From an uncultured Caldilineaceae bacterium (GTDB lineage: Bacteria; Chloroflexota; Anaerolineae; Caldilineales; Caldilineaceae): a stretch of DNA of 64,000 nucleotides. Made by a program: the position numbers and the translations under genes. The notes under the pieces were generated by a model. That model ran no database searches. It saw only the letters and a program-made list of their open reading frames with translations, and was not told the origin of the DNA. Location: contig CATOTS010000003.1 of assembly GCA_951813625.1 (NCBI GenBank), forward strand, positions 116,107 through 180,106, read 5' to 3'. This document shows, one piece after another, positions 54,507-63,129 of the stretch (position 1 is the first letter of the stretch; each line of letters begins with the position of its first letter).

Positions 54507-55361
54507 ATGGACTCTGCCCCGCGAGACTCCGGTGATCAACTGGATCGGGTGCTGAAATCGCTTCAGGTAACACGCAAATACCGCTTCGTTTGTCCCGGCC
54601 TGGTCAAGGCCATTGCCTCGGCTGAACTGGCCAATGGCCGTTCCCTGAAAGAGACCATCAAGGAGACCAAGAGCAAACTACACCAGAGTGCGGCTGTCTA
54701 TATCCGCCGGAATCTTGACTTCGAAGACGCGCTCCTGCAGCTGCGAGAGGCGGCCCGCACAAATCAGAACAAGGATGACGCCTTCTCGCTCGGAAGCCGC
54801 GACTTCGCCCGCCCCATTCTGCGCCAATTTATGGCGGCCCACACCTCCACTTTCGAGCGCCTCCCACTGCTCAAGACCTTCTACCAACAGATTTTCGACA
54901 GGCTCCCGCCCGTCAATTCCGTCATAGATATTGCCTGCGGACTGCACCCGCTGGCCCGCCCGTGGATGCCGCTGGCGCCGGAACGGCCCTACTTCGCCTT
55001 AGACATTTTCTCTGACCAGATCGACTTCCTCAACCGTTACTTTTGCTTGATGGGCTACGAAGGAGAAGCGGTACAGTGCAACGTGCTGGAAGAGTTGCAG
55101 GCGCCCCCCGCTGACCTTGCCTTCCTCCTCAAGACGCTGCCGTGTCTCGAACAGATCGAGGCCGGAGCCGGCCGCCGGCTGCTGTACGCGATCGACGCTC
55201 CGGTCGTTGTCGTCTCCTTCCCCAGCCACTCCCTGGCTGGCCGCAAGAAAGGCATGACACAGCACTATGCAGCCTACTTCGACGGCATCATTGCGGGCAG
55301 CGGATGGCAGGTGGAGTCGCTCTCCTACCCTTCCGAGGATGTCTACATCGTACGAAAATAG
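54507..55361 (+). CDS. FmrO/Arm/Rmt-type 16S rRNA (guanine-1405-N7)-methyltransferase
   Basis: A 284-residue protein with the signature motifs of the aminoglycoside-resistance 16S rRNA m7G1405 methyltransferases. It has SVIDIACGLHPLARPWM (SAM loop), an acidic FALDIF, DLAFLLKTLPCLEQ (about residue 205) and VVVSFPSHSLAGRKKGM (about residue 240). The N-terminal helical domain (residues 1-100, YRFVCPGLVKAIASAEL and IRRNLDFEDALLQLREA) matches the rRNA-binding part. Such enzymes protect the A-site against 4,6-disubstituted deoxystreptamines. No antibiotic-biosynthesis genes are nearby. It follows smpB by 65 bp, so a ribosome-linked role or intrinsic resistance is possible. Activity is inference. 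Confidence 0.85.
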   Translation: MDSAPRDSGDQLDRVLKSLQVTRKYRFVCPGLVKAIASAELANGRSLKETIKETKSKLHQSAAVYIRRNLDFEDALLQLREAARTNQNKDDAFSLGSRDFARPILRQFMAAHTSTFERLPLLKTFYQQIFDRLPPVNSVIDIACGLHPLARPWMPLAPERPYFALDIFSDQIDFLNRYFCLMGYEGEAVQCNVLEELQAPPADLAFLLKTLPCLEQIEAGAGRRLLYAIDAPVVVVSFPSHSLAGRKKGMTQHYAAYFDGIIAGSGWQVESLSYPSEDVYIVRK

Positions 55362-55444
55362 GCCGCGGGGCCGAAGTGTGCCGCCGGGCCTAAGTGCGCC
55401 GCCAGCCCGAAGTGTGCCGCCAGCCCGAAGTGTGCCGCCAGCAC
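55362..55444. repeat. 18-bp tandem repeat after the methyltransferase gene
   Basis: Four full units and one partial unit of GCCGCCAGCCCGAAGTGT begin one base after the methyltransferase stop codon. Units 3 and 4 are identical; units 1 and 2 have a few substitutions. Nothing else is recognised in this 170-bp gap. Confidence 0.85.
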
Positions 55445-55534
55445 GCCGCCGCGATTTCAGGCCATCGCAAATCTGAGTGTTCCCAAAATCGCCGGGCAGT
55501 CGACCATCGACGCGTAGTAGCCACCGGCCGCACC

Positions 55535-56041
55535 CTATTCGTCTGTTTTCCAATACAAAAAACGCGCTGTAGCCGAGGTGATAGTAAAGCCGGCTTTCTG
55601 CAGAACACGCATTGACGCCACGTTGGTATTGGCCGTCTCAGCGATCACCGCCTCCACTCCGTCCTGGCACAGCGCCCACCGCACCATCGCTCCGACCGCC
55701 TCGGTCGCCAACCCACGATTGTGATAAAAAGGATCGATTCCGTAGCCGATCTCAACTTCGCTCGTCTTGCCCGGCGGCCCCTTGAAAGCAAGGCTGCCGA
55801 TAATGCGCCGCTCCTCTTTGAGGACGGCCACCCACTGGCAGTGCCACAGAGAATGATGCGGCCTCCGCTGCATCTGGGCAATTGCCCGCGACACGACGGG
55901 CCGCAACTCGTCATCCAGTTGCTGCCCGCCTTCGACCAGGCCCAGAGCCCGCTCAAGCCGGGGAAAATCGTCCCGCTGCCAGCGCATCAGTTGTGCTGTC
56001 AGCGTTTCAATTGTCAGTCGCTCAGTGTCGAGGCGCATCAT
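55535..56041 (-). CDS. GNAT-family N-acetyltransferase (RimJ/RimL-like)
   Basis: A 168-residue acetyltransferase. It starts MRLDTERLTIETLT, the typical first strand of the RimJ/RimL group. IIGSLAFKGPPG and VEIGYGIDPFYHNRGLATEAVGA contain the acetyl-CoA pyrophosphate loop, and TNVASMRVLQKAGF is the C-terminal family motif. The substrate is unknown; relatives acetylate ribosomal proteins or small molecules. ATG 56041 or the adjacent ATG 56038 fits best, although the open frame reaches 56227, where it would overlap the MaoC gene. Confidence 0.85.
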   Translation of the reverse strand: MMRLDTERLTIETLTAQLMRWQRDDFPRLERALGLVEGGQQLDDELRPVVSRAIAQMQRRPHHSLWHCQWVAVLKEERRIIGSLAFKGPPGKTSEVEIGYGIDPFYHNRGLATEAVGAMVRWALCQDGVEAVIAETANTNVASMRVLQKAGFTITSATARFLYWKTDE

Positions 56042-56165
56042 GGGCGGCGCGCTTTGGCTTGTCTGTGATTGGCTCGTCTGTGATCGACTCACCCGTGATC
56101 GGCGAATTCTGTGCATTGCCGCCTTGAACACCTGCGACCAGCCAGACCTTCCCCGCTTTGGCCCT

Positions 56166-56669
56166 CTAATCATCGTTTCGCACATGCGGACGCGCCGGCC
56201 GCGGGCCGTGTCCGCGGCGATAAACAAGCAGAGTTCGCTTGAACTCGATCACAACAACGCCTTCCTGGTTGAATCCAACAGTCCGCACGCCGACGATTCC
56301 CTGATGGGGCCGGCTCTTCGACGGACGCAGATTCAGCACTTCGCTCTGCGCGTAGATCGTATCGCCCTCAAAGACCGGCGCCGGCAGGCGTACCTCGTCC
56401 CAACCCAGGTTGACCGCGTTCTGCGAGATGTCCGCCACCGACAGCCCGGTCACCAGCGCCAAAGTGAAGGTGGAATCCACCAGCGGACGCCCCCACTCGG
56501 TCTGGCTGGCGTAATGAGCGTCAAAGTGGATTGGGTTTGGGTTCACCGTGAGCAAAGTGAACCACACATTGTCCGCAGCCAGCACGGTCCGACCGAGCCT
56601 ATGCTCAAACAGATCGCCTACCGCAAAATCCTCAAAATAGCGTCCCTCACCACTTCCTTGCGATCCCAT
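56166..56669 (-). CDS. MaoC-family dehydratase
   Basis: A 167-residue hot-dog-fold protein: GRYFEDFAVGDLFEH at the start, then TLLTVNPNPIHFDAHYA with the catalytic Asp/His dyad of the (R)-specific enoyl-CoA hydratase motif, and GDTIYAQSEVLNLRPSKSR as in mesaconyl-CoA-hydratase-like members. It would hydrate an enoyl-CoA. The CoA-transferase and acyl-CoA dehydrogenase genes are just upstream on the same strand, so these three form a likely acyl-CoA degradation unit. Confidence 0.88.
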   Translation of the reverse strand: MGSQGSGEGRYFEDFAVGDLFEHRLGRTVLAADNVWFTLLTVNPNPIHFDAHYASQTEWGRPLVDSTFTLALVTGLSVADISQNAVNLGWDEVRLPAPVFEGDTIYAQSEVLNLRPSKSRPHQGIVGVRTVGFNQEGVVVIEFKRTLLVYRRGHGPRPARPHVRNDD

Positions 56670-56759
56670 TGGCGTTGCCCTTCAGCACCTGGTCCCCTGG
56701 TTTGCGCTGCGATACAGGCGGTCCGGCGCTAGCCCACTCACCGCTTCCTTCCTGCCGGC

Positions 56760-57938
56760 CTATACCACGGCATCCTTTTCAAGTCTGGCAATCTCCTCCG
56801 AACTGTAGCCCAACTCAGCCAGCAACGCCCCAGTATGGGCGCCAACGGCCGGAATCGCGTCGAAACGCGGCGGCCATGATTCGCTCGTCGTCGCCGGCTG
56901 TAACGCCGGCAGCGGGCCCGCCGGCGACTCCACCTCCGCAACCCGTCCCCGCGCAACCAGCTGCGGATGCTGCCAGAACGCCCCGACATCGCGCAGTTCA
57001 GCGCTGGCAATTTGCGCAAGCTCCATGCGCGCCGCCGCTTCCTCAACCGTAAAACCCGCGAAAACCGTTTCAATCTCCCGCCGCAAGTCTGCGCTATTCT
57101 GCACGCGGCGGCTGTTGTCGGTGAAACGACTGTCCGACGCAATCTCCGGTCTCTCCAACACATCGGCGCAAAACCGCTCCCACTCGCGTTGATTCTGAAT
57201 TGCGAATAGGATCGAGCGCCCGTCTCCCGTGGCATAGGGGCCGTAGGGCGCGATAGACGCGTGGTTGGCGCCGCTGCGCGGCGGCGGCGACCCGCCCAGC
57301 GAAAAGTAGGCAGGAAAGCCCATCCACTCACACAGTCCATCGAACAGCGAGACTTGCAGCACGCACCCGCGGTGTGTCCGCTCCCGTTGCAGCAACGCTG
57401 CCAGGATGCTGCTGTAGGCGTACATGCCGCCGGCGATATCGGCAACCGGGATACCCGTCTTGGCAGCTTCCTCCTCGCTGCCAGTGATCGACACCACGCC
57501 CGTCTCCGCCTGGATCAAAAGGTCGTATGCCTTCTTGTCGCGGTAGGGCCCGTCCGCGCCGTAGCCGCTGACGTGGCACACGATCAGCCCAGGATATTCG
57601 CTCTGCAGCCGCTTGTCGCCGAAGCCAAGCCGCTCGACCGCGCCCGGCGCCAGATTCTGAACAAAAACATCGGCCCGCTCCAGAAGTTGGGACAGGATTT
57701 CATGCCCGGCCGCCGTCTTCAGGTCCAGCGTCATCGACTCCTTCGAACGGTTTGCCCAGGCGAAATGGCTGCACAGCCCGCCCGCGGCCGAATCATAGTG
57801 GCGCGCGAAATCGCCGCCGCCCGGCCGCTCAATCTTGATGACGCGCGCGCCAAGATCTGCCAGATGGCGCGTCGCCAGCGGCGCCGCAATCGCCTGCTCC
57901 AGCGAGACTACCGTGACGTCCGACAGTGGCAATGGCAT
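56760..57938 (-). CDS. Family III CoA-transferase (CaiB/BaiF)
   Basis: This family moves CoA between carboxylic acids through an aspartyl-CoA thioester. The N-terminal ATRHLADLGARVIKIERPGGGDFAR, NRSKESMTLDLKTAAG and VSGYGADGPYRDKKAYDLLIQAETG match it, with the catalytic aspartate in AYDLLIQ. The length of 392 residues is typical. ATG 57938 is chosen because the seven residues before it are non-homologous. It lies between the acyl-CoA dehydrogenase and MaoC genes, so it probably activates the substrate of that pathway. Confidence 0.93.
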   Translation of the reverse strand: MPLPLSDVTVVSLEQAIAAPLATRHLADLGARVIKIERPGGGDFARHYDSAAGGLCSHFAWANRSKESMTLDLKTAAGHEILSQLLERADVFVQNLAPGAVERLGFGDKRLQSEYPGLIVCHVSGYGADGPYRDKKAYDLLIQAETGVVSITGSEEEAAKTGIPVADIAGGMYAYSSILAALLQRERTHRGCVLQVSLFDGLCEWMGFPAYFSLGGSPPPRSGANHASIAPYGPYATGDGRSILFAIQNQREWERFCADVLERPEIASDSRFTDNSRRVQNSADLRREIETVFAGFTVEEAAARMELAQIASAELRDVGAFWQHPQLVARGRVAEVESPAGPLPALQPATTSESWPPRFDAIPAVGAHTGALLAELGYSSEEIARLEKDAVV

Positions 57939-57979
57939 CTCTACTGCGCCCTCATCCACGAATTAAAACTGTTACTTGC

Positions 57980-59158
57980 TCAGTACGACCGCGGCAGCCC
58001 CAACACATGCTGCGCCAGGTAGGACAGAACCAGGTTATTCGAGACCGGCGCGATCTGATACAGCTTCGCCTCACGGAACTTTCGCTCCACGTCATGTTCG
58101 CGCGCAAAGCCGAATCCGCCGTGCGTTTGCAGACAGACGTTCGCCGCCTCCCACGCCGCGTCCGCCGCCAGCATCTTCGCCATGTTCGCCTCCGCGCCGC
58201 AGGGCTGCTCGCCGTCGAACAGGCGCGCCGCCTGCCAGCGCATCAGGTCGGCCGCGCGTAGATTGGCGTAGGCTTGCGCGATAGGAAACTGTACGCCCTG
58301 GTTCTGGCCGATCGGACGGTCAAAGACGATCCTCTGATTGGCGTACTCGACAGACCGCTCGATGAACCAGCCGCCGTCACCTATCGACTCCGCCGCAATC
58401 AGGATGCGCTCCGCGTTCATGCCGTCGAGAATGTAGCGGAAGCCTCTGCCCTCTTCACCGATGCGGTTTTCCGCCGGCACCTGCAGACCTGCAAAGAAGA
58501 CCTCGGTCGTGTGATGGTTGATCATCGTCTCCAGCGGACGGATCGTCAACGCCTGCCCGCTCGCGCCGCGCAGGTCTACCAGGAACAGCGACAGCCCTGC
58601 CGTCCGTTTCTCGACCTTTTCCAGCGGCGTCGTGCGCGCCAGCAGCAGCATCAGGTCCGAGTGTTGCGCCCGGCTGGTCCAGATCTTCTGGCCCGTGATC
58701 ACATACCCGTTGCCATCTCTCTCGGCGCGCGTCTGGATGCGCGTCGTGTCCGAGCCGGCGTTTGGCTCGGTGACGCCGAAGGCCTGCAGGCGCAGTTGTC
58801 CTTCCGCCAGCGGCGGCAGCCACCGTTCCTTCTGTTCGGCCGAACCGTGGCGCACCAGCGCGCCCATGATATACATCTGCGCGTGGCAGACGCCCGCATT
58901 GCCCCCGCTGCGGTTGACCTCCTCAAGAATGACCGAAGCCTCCGCGATCGACGCGCCCCCGCCGCCATACGCCTCCGGGATCAACGCCGCCAGAAATCCG
59001 GATTCGGTCATCGCCTTCACGAACTCGACCGGGTAGCCCCGTTCCGCGTCCAGGCGCTGCCAGTACGTCCCCGGGAAGCGGTCGCACAACTGCCGCACGC
59101 CGCGGCGAAGTTCGGGGAACTGTCCGCTCGTGTCGACTTCAATCTGGGGCGGGGCCAT
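57980..59158 (-). CDS. Acyl-CoA dehydrogenase
   Basis: A 392-residue flavoenzyme that introduces the alpha-beta double bond into acyl-CoA. The motifs are LQAFGVTEPNAGSDTTRIQT (FAD/substrate loop), GQKIWTSRAQHSDLMLLLAR, and the C-terminal QTHGGFGFAREHDVERKFREAKL. The catalytic glutamate of the short/medium-chain type is not obvious at its usual position, so chain preference cannot be assigned. Its 3' neighbour is the CoA-transferase, 21 bp on, which suggests an operon. Confidence 0.93.
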   Translation of the reverse strand: MAPPQIEVDTSGQFPELRRGVRQLCDRFPGTYWQRLDAERGYPVEFVKAMTESGFLAALIPEAYGGGGASIAEASVILEEVNRSGGNAGVCHAQMYIMGALVRHGSAEQKERWLPPLAEGQLRLQAFGVTEPNAGSDTTRIQTRAERDGNGYVITGQKIWTSRAQHSDLMLLLARTTPLEKVEKRTAGLSLFLVDLRGASGQALTIRPLETMINHHTTEVFFAGLQVPAENRIGEEGRGFRYILDGMNAERILIAAESIGDGGWFIERSVEYANQRIVFDRPIGQNQGVQFPIAQAYANLRAADLMRWQAARLFDGEQPCGAEANMAKMLAADAAWEAANVCLQTHGGFGFAREHDVERKFREAKLYQIAPVSNNLVLSYLAQHVLGLPRSY

Positions 59159-59224
59159 AGTAGAGTGCTAGGCCTTTCTGCGAAGTCAAACGCGCGCATA
59201 CAAATCGGACATTCGTTGGCGAAC

Positions 59225-59431
59225 TCATTGCTCAAACAATGCTCTGGGTAGCCGCGATTGTCTGATGATTGACCTTAGAGTTCCTGTCCGCAACTCTCCA
59301 TGGTCGGGTACTGGTACAGAAACTGTTGATCCCTGTTCGACCTTCTGCATGATGACGTGGCTGCCTTTGCGCTTGGCCTCGGCGAATCCGTGTCTAGCGA
59401 GAATTCTACAGACGTCCCGGCCCGACAGCAC
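59225..59431 (-). CDS. hicA: HicA-type mRNA interferase toxin
   Basis: A 68-residue double-stranded-RNA-binding-fold protein: LSGRDVCRILARHGFAEAKR, KGSHVIMQ with the catalytic His, then VPVPDHGELRTGTLRSIIRQ. These are the HicA hallmarks; the toxin cleaves mRNA without ribosomes. It starts at GTG 59431, 7 nt after the stop of the hicB gene. Antitoxin-first order favours excess antitoxin. Confidence 0.92.
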   Translation of the reverse strand: MLSGRDVCRILARHGFAEAKRKGSHVIMQKVEQGSTVSVPVPDHGELRTGTLRSIIRQSRLPRALFEQ

Positions 59432-59438
59432 GCGCAGT

Positions 59439-59660
59439 CTAGGCCTCTGCGACCTCCACCTGCGTTACGTACACTTCACTTTGCAGCCGGTGTTGAATCT
59501 CGCTTGCTGAGGCCGTCTCAAAGAACAGTTCCAGCGCCTCCTGCAGATTCGACCGCGCTTCTGCCACGGTTTCCCCTTGGCTGGCGATGTCCAACTCAGG
59601 GCAGAGAGCGACGTAGCCATCTTCTTCTCGTTCAATTATTGCTGTCAGCTGTCTGGTCAT
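59439..59660 (-). CDS. hicB: HicB-family antitoxin
   Basis: A 73-residue protein with the degraded RNase H-like fold of HicB: TAIIEREEDGYVALCPELDIASQGET and ARSNLQEALELFFETA. It is shorter than HicB proteins that carry a C-terminal DNA-binding domain, so autoregulation may rely on another fold. ATG 59660 has GAGAGGGG upstream. It is the partner of hicA. Confidence 0.9.
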   Translation of the reverse strand: MTRQLTAIIEREEDGYVALCPELDIASQGETVAEARSNLQEALELFFETASASEIQHRLQSEVYVTQVEVAEA

Positions 59661-60109
59661 GGTTGCCCCTCTCTTTCTGGCCGTTATGTACACTTTCCTT
59701 TGCATTCGGCGATCCGTCTTCGCAGTGCTGAAACCCTCGTTCGAGCTTTTACTGAAGTCCCGGCCTGCTCTACGCCGGAGCAAAGTCACGCAGCCGAAAC
59801 GCAAGCTGCAACTGCATCACATTCGGCAAACAGTTCTGGTTGGTCCGGATATTCGTTGTAGAATCGACGCAGCCAACATCGGGCCTGAATGAGCCTGTGG
59901 GTTGGTTGATGGAACTCCTGTTTCCTCCAATAGCAAAGAGACGCAATGCCATTTAACCTGGTTTTCGTGCCCTGTTCCCCTACAATTGCGCTAATACACA
60001 TTGCTTCTTTCGCCCAAGGAGCTCCCTCACCAGCCGCACGTTCCGAGATAGGCAATGCGCAATGCGAACTACGCAATCAGCCCAGCCCGCATTCCAACGT
60101 CAACCAGCC
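59661..60109. other. Intergenic stretch with nothing recognised
   Basis: About 450 bp between divergently read units with no supported gene or strong inverted repeat. It must contain the hicBA promoter, which I could not place with confidence. Confidence 0.45.
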
Positions 60110-61648
60110 CTACCCCCCACTCTCAAGCAAGTGCTTCTGTATCTTCCCCATCGCATTGCGCGGCAACGCCTCCACGAACCGCAGCCGCCTCGGCCGCTTG
60201 AACGACGCCAGCTGGCTGCGGCAATACCGCTCCAACGCCGCCTCATCGACCGCGCAGCTACACACCAGATAGGCCACCGGCGCCTCGCCCCATACATCAT
60301 CCGGCTCGCCCACCACCGCCGCCTCCTCGATTCCGGGAAAGGTCGTCAGCATCTCCTCGACCTCGCGCGGATAGATATTCAGCCCGCCCGAGATGATCAG
60401 CTCATGCCTCCGCCCCAACAGCGTCATGTAACCCGTGTCCGGATCGACGCGCGCCAGGTCCCCCGTGAGGAACCAGCGATTGCCCAGCTCGTCCTGCACG
60501 AAGCTCTCGGCCGTCTTCTCGGGCGCCCGCCAGTATTGATCAAAGACATTGCTCCCGCGCAGAAGCAGCTCACCCTCCTCGCCCGCCGGCAGCTCCCGTC
60601 CCTCCGCGTCGACGACGCGTCCGAACACACCGGGCAGCGGCGTGCCCACCGTTCCGGCAATGCGCGACCCCGCGTACGGATTGCTGAAATTCATGCCCGT
60701 TTCGGTCATTCCGTAACGTTCAAGAATGCGCTTGCCCGTTAGCCGCTCAAACTCGTTGTGCACCTCCGCCGGCAGCGGCGCGCTCCCCGAACAGAACAGC
60801 CGCACCGTCGAAAAGTCGGGTGCCGTCTCCAGGCCAGCAAGGAGCTCGACCAGCCGCGTGTAGATCGTGGGCACCGCGAAGAAGAGAGTGGCGCCGCCTC
60901 CGGAAAGAATGTTGACAGTCTCGGTCTCGTCGAAACCGGTGCGCAGCCGCACCGTCGCCCCCATCGCCAGCGCACAGTGCAGGCCCACCACCAACCCATG
61001 CGTATGAAAGAGCGGCAGCGGCAGCAGCAACACGTCATTGTGCTCCCATGCCCACGCGCTCAGCAGCCCTGTCACCGTCGCCAGCACATTGTTGTGGCTG
61101 AGGACCGCACCCTTGCTCGCGCCCGTAGTTCCGCTCGTGTACATCAGCAGGGCCGTCTCCTCCGCGCGCGCAGGCAAAACCTGCGTACTTTCAGCCGGCT
61201 TACCTGCATTCGCGCCCTCCAGCCAGGCGTCCACCCTATCGACCGACAGCACCCTCGTGCCCGGCCCCAAATCGGTGACCGAAAGTTCATCAAGAACCGG
61301 CACCTGCGCCTCTTCCGTCACCAACAGCGCCGGCTCGGCGTCGCCCAGGATATGGCTGAGTTCGCGGCGGCGGTAGCGCAAATTGATCGGGACCATGACC
61401 GCCCCCGCCTCAAGCGCAGCCAGGTAGGCAATGACGAACTCAGGCCGGTTACACAGATAGAGCGCGACGCGGTCTCCCTTTCGCACGCCCATGCGCACGA
61501 ATGCGGCCGCCCATCTCTGCGCCTGCTCGTGTAGAGAGGCAAATGTCAGCTGTTGCGGCGCCAGCGCGCCGTGCATGTCGCTGAACTCGATGGCCGTTTT
61601 GTCCGGCTGGCGCTCGCGGCCGATTGCAAAGAGAGTCAGGAGATTCAT
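60110..61648 (-). CDS. AMP-forming acyl-CoA synthetase (malonyl-CoA-synthetase-like)
   Basis: A 512-residue adenylate-forming enzyme. It has the P-loop LLMYTSGTTGASKGAVLSH, the ERYGMTETGMNFSNPY acyl-binding motif, WFLTGDLARVDPDTGYMTLLGR, and the C-terminal LPRNAMGKIQKHLL with the catalytic lysine. The order and the short length resemble malonyl-CoA synthetase (MatB) and medium-chain acyl-CoA ligases. ATG 61648 has AGGA five bases upstream; the in-frame sequence before it lies upstream of the promoter start point. It probably supplies CoA esters for the dehydrogenase/CoA-transferase genes nearby. Confidence 0.9.
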   Translation of the reverse strand: MNLLTLFAIGRERQPDKTAIEFSDMHGALAPQQLTFASLHEQAQRWAAAFVRMGVRKGDRVALYLCNRPEFVIAYLAALEAGAVMVPINLRYRRRELSHILGDAEPALLVTEEAQVPVLDELSVTDLGPGTRVLSVDRVDAWLEGANAGKPAESTQVLPARAEETALLMYTSGTTGASKGAVLSHNNVLATVTGLLSAWAWEHNDVLLLPLPLFHTHGLVVGLHCALAMGATVRLRTGFDETETVNILSGGGATLFFAVPTIYTRLVELLAGLETAPDFSTVRLFCSGSAPLPAEVHNEFERLTGKRILERYGMTETGMNFSNPYAGSRIAGTVGTPLPGVFGRVVDAEGRELPAGEEGELLLRGSNVFDQYWRAPEKTAESFVQDELGNRWFLTGDLARVDPDTGYMTLLGRRHELIISGGLNIYPREVEEMLTTFPGIEEAAVVGEPDDVWGEAPVAYLVCSCAVDEAALERYCRSQLASFKRPRRLRFVEALPRNAMGKIQKHLLESGG

Positions 61649-61687
61649 CGCGTCCTGCCTGTGGAATGCTGCCGACTGTGCCCCGCT

Positions 61688-61715
61688 ATTATAGAGTCTT
61701 GCCAACGATATGCAA
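61688..61715 (-). promoter_or_regulatory. Promoter of the acyl-CoA synthetase gene
   Basis: On the minus strand, -35 TTGCAT (61715-61710), a 16-bp spacer and a perfect -10 TATAAT (61693-61688). The start point near 61681 leaves a 33-nt leader to ATG 61648. Confidence 0.7.
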
Positions 61716-61816
61716 CATCGCAAGCGAAACCACAAGCCGAGGGAAGCGCGGCGCGGCAAGACCGCGCCTGCGAACGCGCGGCGCGCATGAACGTCTGTGG
61801 TGTGATTGGAATCGGC

Positions 61817-62443
61817 TCAGGACGGGAAGTGCGGGGGTCCGAGCGAGCGCGCGCCGGTCGCGGGTCTGCCCGGCACATCATGGCAGGTGCGGCAGCGGGC
61901 CTCATAGCTCTCGCTGCCGCCGACAAAGATCACGGGATCGTCGTAGCGCGCCGGTTCTCCGTCAATCAGCCGCTGCGTTCGTGTGGCCGCTGCTCCGCAA
62001 CGGACACAGATCGCGTGCAACTTGTCCACCTGTTCGGCCAGGGCCATCAGCAGCGGCATCGCTCCAAACGGCTCGCCGCGAAAATCCTGGTCCAGTCCGG
62101 CGGCGATGACCTGGACGCCCCTGTCCGCCAGTTCCCGGCAAACATCGGCGATCGCGGGATCGAAGAACTGTATTTCGTCGATTGCGACCACGTCCGTCCC
62201 GGCCGGGACCTGGGCCAGCAGGGAAGCGGAACTCTCCGCAGCGACGGCATCGCTGCGCGTCATGCCATTATGCGATGCCACCTGTTTGTGGCCGAAGCGG
62301 AGGTCGATGCGGGGTTTGAATAACAGAATCCGGCGGCGGGCAATCTCCGACCGGCGCACCCGACGCAGCAACTCCTCGGTCTTGCCGCTGAACATCGAGC
62401 CGCAGATCAGTTCGATCCATCCGCTGCCGGACTGTGAATGCAT
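61817..62443 (-). CDS. tdk: Thymidine kinase (type II)
   Basis: This enzyme phosphorylates deoxythymidine with ATP in the salvage pathway. The P-loop is [28 protein letters not shown] is the Walker B/lid region, and [12 protein letters not shown] is the lasso substrate loop. The zinc site is CVRCGAAA plus CRTCH. The length of 208 residues is usual. It lies 24 bp downstream of rpmE, a common arrangement, and is probably co-transcribed with the ribosomal genes. Confidence 0.96.
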   Translation of the reverse strand: MHSQSGSGWIELICGSMFSGKTEELLRRVRRSEIARRRILLFKPRIDLRFGHKQVASHNGMTRSDAVAAESSASLLAQVPAGTDVVAIDEIQFFDPAIADVCRELADRGVQVIAAGLDQDFRGEPFGAMPLLMALAEQVDKLHAICVRCGAAATRTQRLIDGEPARYDDPVIFVGGSESYEARCRTCHDVPGRPATGARSLGPPHFPS

Positions 62444-62467
62444 TCCCTGGTATAAGAAGGATTCCGG

Positions 62468-62838
62468 CTAGGCTTCTGCAGCCGCTTCCTCTTCCGCTTC
62501 CTCTTCCAGATCGTAGCGGGCCATCACCTCGGCAACCGCCTCCTCCGGGTCATCGCCGCGCGCCCTCGCCCGTCGTGCCGCGGCTTCCGCCTCTTCGCGG
62601 GCCTGCGCCTCAATCTCCTGCCTCGCAGCCGCGCTCTGCCGTGACTCCAGCCGCCTCACAAAACGCTCCACGCGTCCGACCGAGTCGACGATGCGCTGTT
62701 CCCCGGTATAAAACGGATGGCACTGGCTGCAGATGTTTACATTGATCTCAGCCTTGGTGCTGCCGGTCACCCAGCTATTCCCGCATGAACAGTTGACCTT
62801 GGCCAGGAATGATAGTCGGGATGAATTTCAGGCTTCAT
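62468..62838 (-). CDS. rpmE: Ribosomal protein L31 (rpmE) with a one-base frameshift near its N-terminus
   Basis: The ORF pieces together make a zinc-type L31. From ATG 62838 the frame reads [11 protein letters not shown] and soon stops. One base out of frame, from about 62810, [16 protein letters not shown] continues through [20 protein letters not shown] to the end. Insertion of one T (TT to TTT in TATCATTCC) restores the family sequence exactly, with CxC and CxxC zinc ligands. The cause may be a real mutation, a programmed event or a sequencing error. The last 50 residues ([15 protein letters not shown], then a Glu/Ala run) extend beyond usual L31. It lies 4 bp after rpmA. Confidence 0.85.
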
Positions 62839-62842
62839 TTCT

Positions 62843-63124
62843 CTACACCTTCTCCATCGCCTGCATCTCTTCTGCGGAGTAGACGCTGACCTTTCGGCGG
62901 TTCTTTTTGGCCCATTCAAAAGTCACAAAACCGTCTTGCTTCGCGTACAACGTATCGTCTTTGCCCTGGCCCACATTCGAGCCGGGGAAGATGGGAGTAC
63001 CCCGCTGGCGGATCAGAATGCTGCCGGTCGTTACGTATTCGCCGCCAAACCGCTTGACGCCCAACCGCTGGCCGTTCGAATCCCGGTTATTACGGCTGGA
63101 ACCACCACCCTTTTTGTGCGCCAT
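62843..63124 (-). CDS. rpmA: Ribosomal protein L27
   Basis: L27 reaches the peptidyl-transferase centre with its N-terminal tail. The sequence starts [20 protein letters not shown] and has [23 protein letters not shown] and [14 protein letters not shown], all family hallmarks. There is no Firmicutes-type cleaved N-terminal extension. The length of 93 residues is normal. It lies between rplU and rpmE, 5 bp after rplU, in the standard L21-L27 order. Confidence 0.98.
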   Translation of the reverse strand: MAHKKGGGSSRNNRDSNGQRLGVKRFGGEYVTTGSILIRQRGTPIFPGSNVGQGKDDTLYAKQDGFVTFEWAKKNRRKVSVYSAEEMQAMEKV

Positions 63125-63129
63125 AGTCG

